Origin: Asterias amurensis
Lineage: Eukaryota > Echinodermata > Asteroidea > Forcipulatida > Asteriidae
DNA length: 64,000 bases
Assembly (NCBI RefSeq): GCF_032118995.1
Contig: NC_092660.1
Coordinates: 18,710,501 to 18,774,500, forward strand
Direction of reading: 5' to 3'
Numbering within the stretch: the first letter of the stretch is position 1; the number at the start of each line of letters is the position of its first letter. This document shows, one piece after another, positions 32,101-42,638 of the stretch. The position numbers were made by a program, and so were the translations under genes. The notes beneath the pieces are model-generated. The model did not search any database, was not told the origin of the DNA, and was given only the letters and a program-made list of their open reading frames with translations.

Positions 32101-35100
32101 GTGTCTGGGGCTGACATCTTTACCATCAGGTTCGATAGAACGCTAATATAATTTGGTAAAGAATGTCAATATATGGTTTTGTTTAGGCCCAAATCTTAGC
32201 TGTTTAATTACATACCTCAATGGCCTTGTCAAACTTCTGGTCGAATGAGTACGCCAACGCCAAGTTATAGTATCTGGTTGTCAGGAGGTTAAGGAGTCCT
32301 ACAAATTATATCAAGACGTATTACTTTTGACCAAAAAAGTTGCGGATATGCAACTACCAAATTACATAAAAGAGAAAGCTGCCTCAAACAGCAAACTTTG
32401 GCAAATTGTCTCATGTATTTTGCAGCGAAGCTCAACAGAGATGTGATAGGCTGTTGAAAAAAAAAATGCACAAAGCGTGAAAGCTCACGAGCGCTACGGC
32501 TTCCAAGTGCGAAGCCTGCTTGCTTACATTTATCGTTGGTCTTGAAAGCCCTACACTGCAATCTGGGGTGTTTCATACAGTTTTATCTTCATTTTCTTAT
32601 GAATTTGATCTAAGTTATAAAATATATAAAAACAATTTTGTTAAATTAATTGAGGTTGGGTTTTGAAAAAAAAAAGGATTTGGGGTTAACAATTTTCATA
32701 TCCCTGGCTCAAACACTATATATATAAGCACCAAGCAATTGCTTTAATACCAAAAGATTGTTACCAGCCAAACTACCATCTGGGACTTTTTCCCTACCAA
32801 GTTTTGCTTCGCAGAAAACTGTTCAAAGAAAATTTTTCGCTCATTTGGTCTTGATGGGTCGATATAGTCTGTAAGCAAGCTAATGAGACGTTAATAGTGA
32901 CGAGAAAGGATACGTTTCAGCCAGTAATCTGCTGTCTGCTTCGAGTTGCTCTTTTTGTCTGGTCAAGCACTGGGTGAAGTCCTCGATGCTCTGGCCGTAC
33001 TGACCGGTCTCAAGACCCAACTCCCCGAGCTTTAGGTAAACCTGCGCAACCTTGAGTTTGAACTCTTTGTTGTCTTTGTCTTGCCTGAGGAAGGCAACCA
33101 AGATGAATACAAAAAAATCATTTTAAAACTGCCATAAAAAAAAATAGTAGGGTCTTGTCCAATGAAAGAAAAAACACCCTTGTTGCACAAATTTGTTTGC
33201 TTTCATATGCCTAAAAAGGCTTCAGGTCTGAAGTCTTTTAATATTTAAGTGAACAACTTCTGTTTTCTCAAAAACTACATTACTTCAGAGGAAGCCATTT
33301 CTCATAATGCCGTATACTAGCATCAGCTTAATTTTAACAGTTAGTTTGAGTAATTTACCAATAGTGTCCCGTGCCTTTAATCCCCACAGGTGAAAGGTTG
33401 AACCAATTATAATATGTAATTTTTTGTCCACATAATCAAAATTATTCAAAAAAGGTTATCTTACTTTGAAAATATTACTCTTGCAAGCTCCAGCATCTCC
33501 CAACTCAACTGGAAATTCGAAACCTCCTCCTCCTGAAAGAAAAAAAGAAATCTGAAAATCAGCACAAGAAGAAAATATTTTAGTTGAAAACAACTACGGA
33601 CAGCTGAAACAGTATACAATTATTGCATGCTGTGACGAGGTCCATGGCGTTTTGTACACTCGAGGGGGAAAATGGAACCCGAGGCAAAGCCAAGGGTGCC
33701 ATTTCCCCTTGAGAGTGTACAAAACCCATGGACCCCAGTCACAGCGTTCAACAATTGTTTTGTTATACTTTTGTATAATTGTTATTCCTCTTCTCGAAGT
33801 TCTGTTGTCATCTTCAAACATTATTATGACGATCTATTCAGTGTTTAATAAGCAGACGAACGAGAAACAATTCCCTCGAACCCGCGGTTATTTCGTACAC
33901 AGCGCTGGAAATCACCCATCGCCGGGAACGATCAAGGTGATGTACACCGGTCCGGTGTACATCACTTTTTAGTATATGTACGTGAATAAAGCCATTTGCA
34001 TCTCAGGAAATCAAGAGTGTATGGGTGAGAATAAGCAGAAAGCCTTGTGTCACGCTCAAACATCTTGATACATGTAGGAGGAACCAGGGCCCAATTTCAT
34101 AGAGCTGCTAAGCACATGAAATTTGCTTAGCATGAAATTTCTTCCTTGATAAAACAGGATTATTAACCAAATTTCCATCTGTTGCATTTTGCTAGATACT
34201 GGTATTCAGCTGAAAATCACGTGGAAATTTGGTTGGTAATTTTGTTTTTGTAAAGGCAAAAATGTCATGCTAAGCAAAGTGTTGTGCTTAGCAGCTTTAT
34301 AAAATGTGGCCAAGGTCAGACACACTGGTGGCACATACCATGAAAATGTCTGTGGAAAAGACAGAGGCTGGCTACAGTAACAGACCTACAATGGGAAAGA
34401 GGCCTCGGGCCGGTGTTCCAGTTTAAAATTCGAGCCCTGATCTTTATCATTTTCATCAACATTGTCTTACTTTGGTTTCTTCACCCCCTTCGGCTTTATC
34501 CTCATCTCCATCATCTTCCCCTTCATCTTCCTCTTCCTCCTCGTCTCCCTCCCCTCCTTCTGCCTTCTCCTCGCTCGCTCCTGCTCCCTCATCTGACAAA
34601 ATGGAAAAGAAAGAAAACTTGATCAATACTTCTTAATTGATGTCATATTTCAGGGATGATATTTGACCCTTGGAAAAACAGTAGGATTATTACATTTGAG
34701 GGCTGACCCAGTTCACATGGTGTAGACTTTAAAGGAGCACATTGCCTTGGATCGGTCGAGTTGGTCTAAAAAAAAGCGTTTGTAACATTTTGTTATAAAA
34801 TGTATATGATTGGAAAGATGTTTTGAAAGTAGAATACAATGATCCACACAAATTTGCCTCGAAATTGCGTGGTTTTCCTTTCACTTTGGAACACAAAAAC
34901 AAAAATCAGGCGCCTGAGACATTTTGTTAAAAATTAATTCTTTCTCTTTAACTAAGTTACTTCAAAGGGGTCTTTTCATTTAAAGGTAGTGGACACTATT
35001 GGTTATTACTCAAAATAATTATTGTCATAAAACCTTTCTTGATTGCGAGTAATGGGGAGAGGTTGATAGTATTAAACATTGTGAGAAACAGCTCCCTCTG

Positions 35101-38100
35101 AAGTGACAAAGTTTTCGAGAAAGAAGTAACTTTCCACGAATTTGATTTTGAGACATCAAAGTTTGAACGTGAGGTCTCAAAATCAAGCATCTGAAAGCAC
35201 ACAACTTTGTGTGACAAGGGTGTTTTTTTTCTTTCATTAATATCTCGCAACTACGACGACTGATTGAGCTTCACAGGTTTCTTATTTTATGCATATGTTG
35301 AGACACACCAAGTGAGAAGACTGGTCTTTGACAATTACCAAAGGTGTCCAGTGCCTTCCCACTGTTTATCAACAGCTCTCCAGCGCTCTCTACCAAGGTT
35401 TATGGTAATTATTTTAAATAAATTTCTAAAGGAATAATACCCATTACTCTAGAGGTTAACAACATTTTAAATAATGAACAAAAATGTGTGACAAAAATGA
35501 AAACAAACCTTCAAATAAATAATGCACAGGTTAATAAATTGATGAATGGTGACAAACAAACAAATTGTGCAACAATTGATTGATCAAAAATGAAACAAAA
35601 ATGGCATTGCCACCAAAAATTACATTTTTGAAACCGTAGGTCAATACTAAAAATAATTTTTTTTTTTGCTGAAATGAACAAAATCAATTAATTAACATGT
35701 GCAATGGCCAACATCAACAGTAAACAAAAACAAATACCTGAATACCTGAATAAACAAAATGAAAAATCATTAATAAATTCAAATGATTAGCTCACATTGA
35801 ACAACAAAAGGAACAGTGCAATAACTTAAGGTAACAAAAACAAAAACTTTCGAAACTCCTAAAGCCCTTTTCACATTACTCAATTCCCCGAGGACAACCC
35901 TGGGAAATTAACAGCCGGCCCTTTCACACTTGGATCCTCACGTTACCCCCAATCTACCCTGGGAAACAGCCACCCCTGCTCTGGAGTAGGGGTTAGCGGT
36001 AAAGACCTTGGAGTATTCTTGAAAACGTGCAGCTGGAACCCTGTGGAAGAGGGACCTAGTCATGGACAGCATGAAAGTGTACCAGGGTCACTGTGGGATG
36101 AAAAAACTTCCAGGGCCTCGCCAGAGCTGTATTCCACACGGATAAGAGACACAGTGTGAAAAGAGCTATGTGTGAAATAAACAAATTAAAAGGTGATAAA
36201 TATCTTTAAATTACAAAGACAAAAAGATGGGGACACGGGGTAAACATTTTAACTTGAAAAGTCCATTCAGAAAAACAAGGTTAAAAATTTCAATCTTTTT
36301 TAACGATCGTTTCAACCGTCACACCCCAAATTTGTTATTGTTTTTAACAAATATTGTTCAAGTATACAACGATAAATCAAAGAGCAAAGTTTTGTCTCGG
36401 ATGTAAACGATATTTTAGACCATTGCTATCCCAGCTCAACGGCTTTTTCTGGCTTCCAGCACGCAACTTTGTTGATGTTATGTGAAGAGGAAATTCACAA
36501 TCACCTTTATGTAAATTAGACATGACAGACGATCTCAAAGTGACCAAAGGAATTGTTTTGTTTGATGTGAATTTTCTCTGACACACTTACCCAAAGTTCA
36601 AAGATTTAAAAAAAATTGAAATTTTATGAACATTATTTCTGAGTGGCCCCTTACAGGAAAAAGTGTTAATGTTAAAATATTTTCTTGATGTTTCCATCGT
36701 GAGTATACCACTTTCAACCCGAGTTAGTTAACAGAAAGACAAAACTGTTGCCGCCTGCCAGTTGGCAAGTCAAAAGTGACAATAAAAATGAAGCGAGCAG
36801 TGAGCCGTGTGACCGCGTGACATCCGCAAAAAACACCTTCTACCTTTTCCCTGTTTCTCGTCTTTCTTAGCATCTTTTCCATCACTGTCTTTGGTCTCGT
36901 CTTTCTTAGCATCTTTTCCATCACTGTCTTTGGTCTCGTCTTTCTTAGCATCTTTTCCATCACTGTCTTTGGTCTCGTCTTTCTTAGCCTCCCCGTCCAC
37001 ATCCATCTGGACCTCCCCGTCATCATTTTTCTGCTCCTTCTCGACGTCCTTTTTATCGGTGATGTCCTTTTTATCGGTGATGTCCTTGTTATCGGTGACG
37101 TCCGTTTTATCGGTGACGTCCGTTTTATCAGTGATGTCCTTTTTATCGCCGACTTCCTTTTTCTCGGTGGCGTCATTTTTATCAGCGATGTCATCTGTAT
37201 TTTCCTCTTTATCCGTGGCTTCTTTGCCCGATTCCATCATATCGTCTTCTTTCTCGGATGCGCTTTCTTTGTTCCCTTCCTTGTCATTTTTCTTATCTTT
37301 GGACTCGTCTTTGGACTCGAGAGCCTCCTGAACATCGTGGAAAATTTGTTCCCTTTCCTTCTCTGAAGAGGTCATAAAGGAATTGCAACTTTTTTTTTTC
37401 GATATTCAAAATCGAGGCCCAATTTCATAAAGCCTGTGAAAGCTCAACAAACTTGCTCAGCACAGTAAAGTAGGTTACCAGCCAAAACTACATTAAGTTC
37501 ACATTGTTGTGACTGGTGCCCCACTAAATTTGTCAGGGTGTATTTTCTACTTAGCAGCTTTATGAAATTTGGCCATGGTTGTTCAATAGGTTAAGATGTA
37601 AAGTCACTTGACAGACAAGGCCAGACTTAGCAAGTCAGATTTTGAATAATGTTCGGGCTACTACTGAAAACCGTGCAACCTACTTGTTTAAAATGCTCCG
37701 ATTTCTTCCTCTCAAAAGCGAATAATAACTTCCAAAATGTGTGAATTAGTTTTTAAAATGAAATTTCATTTGGTAATTAAACTGGTTTTAAGGTTGCTAC
37801 CATTCACATATCAGAGAGAAGGTTTTCACAATACGTGTTTGAAATTTTGGCTTATAAAATTTCCTGGAGTCAAGAAAGGCGCACAGTTTACTAGGCTAGA
37901 CTACTTGTTAAAATGCTCAAGCGCAAGACCTGTAGACAGAGTGTTAGCCAGAGCGGTGTCTGGGTGTCTTGTGGACACGCTGTTTTAAATTTGAACATCC
38001 GGTTTTATCTGTCCTTTACATGTAAATATATTGTAAGTGAACAATTTATTGTAAGTGAACAATTTGAACACCCAGTTTTTTTATTTCAACCAAATTTGAG

Positions 38101-41083
38101 AATCATTACCAAATCCTGGCTAAAACCCTGCCTGCAGACAATATTCAAATCTATTGATGAGTGTTTTAAGTTTACCTTCTAGCGGTACTTTGTCGGGGTT
38201 TTCAACATTGTCAGCTTCTCCGTCGGAGTCTCCCTGTTCCTCATCGGGCACACCATCCAGTGCGTTACCCAGGACCCCTGTCTCCATGCGGGACAACTCC
38301 AACAGGGCCCAGCCGTAGAAGTAGTACGTCTCACCACATTCATTGGCGAGCTCCCCATACTTGGACCCTCTGGAGTGGTGGAAAATGGGACAGAATAGCA
38401 AGAAACATTGTCTATTAGTTAAAATAAAAACCAGTTTCTTGTACAGTGCTCAATCTCTTGGCTTCTCAAAGCACTCGTCATTAATTTCTAGACAGATTCT
38501 GAGATTTTTGATTTATCTTGATCTGGATGAATACTCGTATGTACTCTTAACACTCTAATAAGAGCCAAACAAGAAGAGAAGATAATGAAGAAATTTCAGT
38601 TTTAGATGTGGCAGTAAAACCCAAGAGACTTATTCCAGGGAACAAATCCACGTAGTCAGGTAGGGACTGAAGACCCAATCCCAAAGTGCCCTCAGTGGGA
38701 TTCAAACCGGGGTCCCAGAGGTGGAAGGCAAGGCAAGACACTAATACACCAACCTGAGAATGTTCTCGATCAGTTTAGCCTTCGCCTTATTTATTTTAGG
38801 TTATTGAACTCTTTTGTTTGTGTTGAACTTGTGGAGAGAAATAAAATAAGTACAGGCCTTGAACTTTGCTCTTGAAGGGGCACATGAATGTTCCTCTGGC
38901 AAGGGGCACTTTTACGAGGAAAATGTAAGTTTGTATTGGAATCTTGAAGAGGGCACTTGCAGCAAAAGCACAGGGCAGAGTAGCTCATGGTTCATATTGA
39001 GGTATGTAATACTGCACCAAAATACATGTTGTATATGTAGCTGCTATTGTTAGCTGCTATGTGAGGTGCCAAGAAGTCAAGATTCTCACAAAAACCTGTA
39101 AGATCTCATGGTCAACCTATAATAATAGCGGCTTCTTATATACATAGCATGTCACTCAGTGACGCTCAAGGCGCTTTAACATACAGAATTTTCCTGCAAG
39201 GTATGTGGGACTATGATTGAGTTTTGAGATCTGCTCCTTTTCACAAACACCATGTAATAGTTTACTTGTGCTGTGGCGCAATATGCAGCCAATCAACCAG
39301 AAACACTGGGTTCAACCCCTTCTCTTTTTGCTTAGCGCACTGGGTTCTTTTACGTGTGTTACACAACACACAGGACCAACATCTTTACGTCCCATCCGAA
39401 GACAGAGGCATCATGGTTCAATGTCTTGCTTAAGGACACAGGTGCCATGACTGAGACTCGAACCCACGCTTTGCTGATCAGATTCAGAAACACCAGAGTA
39501 TGAATCCGGTGCTCTTAACTGCCAGGCCAGGCCACCACTTGCACAGTCTAATATTGGCATGATTCGCTGTTTGGTTTTGTCAAGACTCGAAACTACTTAC
39601 AGCAAAGCAGCAGCTTCTTCCAGACATTGCACAGCGCTGGGTGCATCTCCAACCAAAAGATTGCGCCGACCTTGGGAAAGGAGGGTAGCTGCCTCTACGT
39701 CTACATCAGAACTATGACAACAAAAGACAACAAAGTTAAATCATCAGGAATGTGATAGGCTGTTGAAAAAACAAAACTGAACTATGAGCGTGAAAGCTTG
39801 CAGGTTCAAAGAATGCTTATGTACATTTATCTTTAGTTTAGAGCCCTACTCGGCAATCTGGGGTGTTCCTTGTGGTTTTATCTTCGTTTTCTGATGATTT
39901 TGATCTAAGTTATAATAGAATAATCAAATCAAAGAAACACATTTCCTGTTAAAAACAAAGAAATCACATCCCTGGTTAAGGAAGATTACAGGCGAAACAG
40001 AAAGAGAGAAAAAGAGTCGGAAGACATTCCTGTAGTGTCCTATCATGGGAAGAGAAGTCATGATAAACATGATGCGCAGCAGGGTGTTTTTTTAATAAAA
40101 CGGCATCCCAACAAATTTTGCGCCCTCTCTTGCCTCTTCTTGACAACTTGCCGAGTTCATTGAATTCTGGGTATTCCGACAATCAATACCTGGCCCCCGA
40201 TAACCTGTCTCTCTCTGTGATGTAGGCAAACGAAACACTTGATCACTGCAACCGTTCCGTGTACAAACCAATTGTCATCATGAAACAGTGCAAAATGCTT
40301 TGGAAAATTTTCTGTATCCAATCCTGCCACCACTTTTCCATTGTTTTGAAATAACTTACTGGATGAGATATTCCTGACTGATTGAGTGTTTTGTTAGGCC
40401 TAGTGCCTAGGCCCCTAGTTGTTTGTAAAAATAAGTGAAAAGTGGTTGGGAAAAGTTTCCGTATGGCGCCACCACTTTTTCATTCGATATGAAATAATAT
40501 AGTTTCTAATTTACCTCAATGAGATATCCCTTTTTGTAAAAATGAGTGAAAAGGTGGTGGCGCCATACGGAAAGTTATCCAGTGGTTGCAGAGCCAGAAT
40601 ACGGAAAGTTTTCCAAAAACAATCCTAAGAATCTGTTAAAATGGCGAATGGGAAATGAATACAAATCTGGAAAATCGGAATACAAATTACAATCCACTCC
40701 CAAAAAAAGAAAAGGAAAGGCCAGAAATTTTCTTTCACGGTAAAACTCGACTCTAGTTGGCACCGCCTTTAACTTTGGAATGTTATGCTATTCATCTTTG
40801 AACGATCCGACGTTACAACAAAAGACATTCTCTCCAAAACTCGAAACCATTCAAAACCAAGAAATCACAGTACGTGTGCTATCACCCCATCTCCATTGCA
40901 CATTGAACATGTGTTGTGCGCTGTCAATGGGTCAACAATGGCATACATTTACTGTGTGTTGTTCTGTACTGAAAACTAAAAAACTGTGATGTATTTCTCA
41001 GCAATTTCACACTTCTTTCTCTACAGAAAATGAAGGGCTCACCTAACTTCCCCTTTGGAGGTACTTGCTCCTGCTTCGGACAT
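26180..41083 (-). CDS. NASP: Histone-binding protein NASP (nuclear autoantigenic sperm protein), 15 exons, 627 aa
   Basis: Histone H3-H4 and H1 chaperone of the SHNi-TPR family, nuclear. Coding exons: 41083-41043, 39711-39601, 38369-38176, 37362-36844, 34592-34471, 33532-33465, 33084-32914, 32273-32216, 31720-31648, 31192-31110, 29241-29164, 28013-27942, 27696-27634, 27087-26926, 26248-26180. All junction phases agree (628 codons). The first TPR is in exon 2, and exon 3 has KYGELANECGETYYFYGWAL. A long acidic insert (about 116-330) interrupts the TPR array, as in vertebrate NASP, and contains tandem peptide repeats. Later TPRs lie at KVAQVYLKLGELGLETGQY and ETYYNLALAYSFDQKFDKAI. A coiled coil follows, then a serine-rich linker, a HLVHRK/RKPEE nuclear signal like human HLVRKKRKPEE, and an acidic tail ending AVMET. 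Possible alternative exons were not examined. It is head to head with BTF3 and tail to tail with TOE1. Confidence 0.95.
26282..26660. repeat. T1 element fragment split by a LINE insertion
   Basis: TTAAAGACACTGGACATGTT left end and CTCAATTGGTCATCGAAC. It resumes after the insert with GGTCATCGAATTTGCAAG. Confidence 0.7.
26398..26637 (+). mobile_element. 5'-truncated LINE, C-terminal end of the reverse transcriptase ORF
   Basis: The plus strand encodes the typical non-LTR tail: GHIARRDGDNLEKQ, GRASRGRPKARWTDNI, ALDRDAWKEF and a stop at 26623-26625. It is flanked by 13-base direct repeats GGTCATCGAACTT / GGTCATCGAATTT (26385-26397, 26638-26650), one mismatch. It lies in NASP intron 14. The clade is not resolved. 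Confidence 0.8.
27173..27489. repeat. T5 TTAA element
   Basis: TTAAAGGGAAGGTATTCGTT at the left and AAGAATACTTTTTCTTTAA at the right are imperfect inverted ends. NASP intron 13. Confidence 0.55.
28185..28352. repeat. Foldback repeat with TTTCACAAA ends
   Basis: Ends CAATTTCACAAAACTCAG and AATTCTGTGAAATCGAC, with repeated GGACGAGT / ACTCGTC inside. Related copies at 31900-31990 and 57742-57890. Confidence 0.65.
28526..28902. mobile_element. T1-related TTAA element with variant ends
   Basis: TTAA at 28526-28529 and 28899-28902; ends AGGACAGGTACACGTTTGG and CCAAACATGTACCTTCCCT. The core is GACTTCTAGCTAGAAGTC, a perfect palindrome. Confidence 0.8.
28903..28921. repeat. Run of 19 G
   Basis: Uninterrupted homopolymer that begins at the last base of the preceding element, in NASP intron 11 (C run on the sense strand). 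Confidence 0.95.
29614..30259. mobile_element. 646-bp non-autonomous hAT-like transposon
   Basis: Inverted ends TAGTGCTGGGCGAATA and the reverse of TAGGCCTGGGCGAATTATTC. Exact 8-bp target duplication TTCCTCAC at 29606-29613 and 30260-30267. No transposase frame is present. Internal repeats of CGGATA/TATCCG. NASP intron 10. Confidence 0.9.
30388..30760 (+). repeat. tRNA-derived SINE family S2 reference copy
   Basis: Head GTCATGGCCTAGAGGTAAAG (A box) and GGGTTCGAACCCC (B box). The body has ACTGTGTAACGCACACAAAA, GGTTTGATTGGCAGCATATT and GCGCCTTGAGTGTCACTGAG, ending in AATAAAAAGC. Confidence 0.85.
30765..31030. repeat. Foldback-like sequence with GAAATACAGAAAATATAGCGC arms
   Basis: The motif GGAAATACAGAAAATATAGC near 30909 recurs inverted as GCTATATTTTTCTGTATTCC near 30990, around two GGGACGCAGAAG copies. 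Confidence 0.55.
31322..31600. repeat. C1 foldback repeat followed by an S1 SINE head
   Basis: GGCCCAATTTCATAGAGCTG to GCAGCTATATGAAAGTTTGC (31322-31491), then CTTGTGTTCTTGAGCAAGAC typical of S1. Confidence 0.65.
33160..33380. repeat. T1 element, left end missing
   Basis: GAAAGAAAAAACACCCTTGT through a GGCTTCAGGTCTGAAGTC core to TGTCCCGTGCCTTTAA. NASP intron 6. Confidence 0.7.
34088..34312. repeat. C1 foldback repeat
   Basis: GGCCCAATTTCATAGAGCTG left end and GCTTAGCAGCTTTATAAAAT right end. Confidence 0.7.
34729..34887. repeat. T2 element, left arm only
   Basis: TTAAAGGAGCACATTGCCTT to AATTGCGTGGTTTTCCTTTC, then cut. Confidence 0.75.
34980..35357. mobile_element. T1 element in NASP intron 4
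   Basis: TTAAAGGTAGTGGACACTAT left end and AAGGTGTCCAGTGCC right end, with a long TTTGAGACATCAAAGTTTG core. Confidence 0.8.
36857..36989 (-). repeat. NASP: Coding minisatellite in NASP exon 4: 39-bp unit, three copies plus a partial
   Basis: Encodes AKKDETKDSDGKD three times (residues about 241-279), then AKKDE. The copies are almost identical at the DNA level, so they arose recently. They lie within the acidic histone-binding insert. Confidence 0.92.
37046..37180 (-). repeat. NASP: Coding 18-bp repeats in NASP exon 4
   Basis: Encodes a run of hexads of the form DKKDIT / DKTDVT (residues about 188-221). The DNA unit is GTCCTTTTTATCGGTGAT on the plus strand. Confidence 0.9.
37414..37576. repeat. 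C1 foldback repeat beside NASP exon 4
   Basis: GGCCCAATTTCATAAAGCC left end and AGCAGCTTTATGAAATTTGG right end, starting about 50 bases upstream of the exon acceptor. Confidence 0.7.
38600..38760 (-). repeat. tRNA-derived SINE family S4 fragment
   Basis: On the minus strand CCCCGGTTTGAATCCCACTG followed by GGGCACTTTGGGATTGGG and GTGGATTTGTTCCC. Related copies at 53940 and 61160. Confidence 0.55.
39122..39534 (-). repeat. tRNA-derived SINE family S2
   Basis: Tail near 39125 (ATAATAGCGGCTTCTTATAT), body GCGCAATATGCAGCCAATCA, and head with GGTTCGAGTCTCAG on the minus strand near 39450. It lies between NASP exons 2 and 3. Confidence 0.75.
40302..40580. repeat. Two adjoining GGCGCCACCAC-family foldback repeats
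   Basis: A diverged copy (about 40302-40450, TATCCAATCCTGCCACCACT) precedes a good copy (40448-40580, TCCGTATGGCGCCACCACTT to GGTGGTGGCGCCATACGG). Confidence 0.75.
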
Positions 41084-41584
41084 CTCGAAAGGTGTTTTTT
41101 CCCCGGAGAAAACGTAGAGATTCAACTAGAGACAGTGGAGGCACACACCGTTCTTCAGCAGTGCTACTGCAAAAATAAATGAATGGGTTTCGCGGGAAAT
41201 TGCTTTGAAGGCACTTGGCTATTCCACTAGACACTCACACTCACCCTCCCTCTGTAGAGAATAAAACTGTTATCATTGTTTTTCCCCGCAGATATCTTCT
41301 GTTAATTGTTAAAATCAAAGTCGCAAAAACGACAAATTTGAAATTATATTGGGTGTCTTGAAATAGTCAAACTTAATTTCTTAAACTACATTCCTTGTAT
41401 TTTTCATGATGCAAGCTACAATTTCGGCATGAAAAACAAAGAAGTTGTGATCCGACGACTGTTGCATTCAATCCTCTGGAATTTGTCACCATGACGTCAC
41501 TGGTAGCGCCGCCATATTTGCGCATGTTCGTTTGGAGTCCTCGTGTGCAGGCGACGAAGTTGTGACAAATAATCTTTTCAGAAA
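41084..41584. promoter_or_regulatory. Shared promoter region of NASP and BTF3, with a BTF3 untranslated first exon
   Basis: The 500-base gap between the NASP start codon and the BTF3 leader splice donor is free of recognisable repeats. It holds a perfect cAMP-response palindrome TGACGTCA at 41492-41499 and a YY1-like GCCGCCATATTT at about 41508-41519. The untranslated first exon of BTF3 probably ends at 41584, before GTAAGT, and would splice to 42617. Its 5' end is not fixed by the sequence. Confidence 0.6.
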
Positions 41585-42638
41585 GTAAGTTGGCAAATTT
41601 CGAAGTAATTTTATTGTTTTAATGAATTGAATAGTTTCATAGAACCTACGTATTGCCGGGTATGTATTCTGTTTTGGGGGTGTCTATCATTTTCTGAAAT
41701 AATGTATATTTTGATGATTTTTTATAGATTTATTCGGGCATGGTTTTTCGTTTCCGTGCATAAAAGCATTCCGTAACGACATGGCTGATTTTTCGGTTTC
41801 AGTGCACGTGCGTGTTTTAACAGTGACATGATCAGAAGAAGACGCCGTATTAACAGTTATGTTTGCAGGAGTGCAGTTTTGAACTGTTGAAGAAGTCACT
41901 TTATTAACTTAAAGCTGGAATTATTGGGAAGGTTTGAGCAGAGGCTAAATTGTAACTAACAGTTACTTTTTAAACTTTACAAATGAAGGAAGAGTTCTCA
42001 CTCAAGTCAACGAAATGAAATAATTTTAGTTTTTTTAACCAGTTCATGACATGACCATCACAATTCAAACACTTTCAGTTTCCTCATTTTAGTATTTTGC
42101 CCTTATTATAATTCACAATCCGTTTTGTATTGTTACATTACAACACAGTTCACACAATGAGAGTTGTGGCCCAATCTCTGTGGTAAACCATGTTCAAACC
42201 TAACTAATTAAATGGTGAAGTAGGTAGGGCCTACTTTTGTTTGTTCAAAAACTTGGAAGAAAATAAAAAACCATCTGCTCTTTAACTGATAATGATGTTA
42301 CTTAGTTCAGACTTTCTTGTGACAAAGTGCAAACAAAGCGATGATGGAATACAACAATTTAAAATCGAGCTGGCAGATTCCCGTGCTGCAACTTCTTTGT
42401 TGATAAACTTTCTGAACATTATTTAAAATAAAAAACAAAAATTTGACAATTCGTTTGAAAGACAGGTGTATTCCGTTTTTGTCTCCCGACTCTCCAGCCG
42501 AGAGTGACAATAAAAACAAGCGCGCCAATGTTTTGAACCGCTGCTTTGCCTCAGATTTCTTATTTAACAACGTAAACAAAAATGTTTTAACTATTTTTTT
42601 TATATTTTTTTTACAGTTGGAAACTTTTCAAGTTCATC

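Noticed and set aside
36891-37331. Plus-strand frame of 146 codons rich in Ser/Phe
   Set aside because: Antisense of NASP exon 4; its repeats mirror the coding repeats of NASP.
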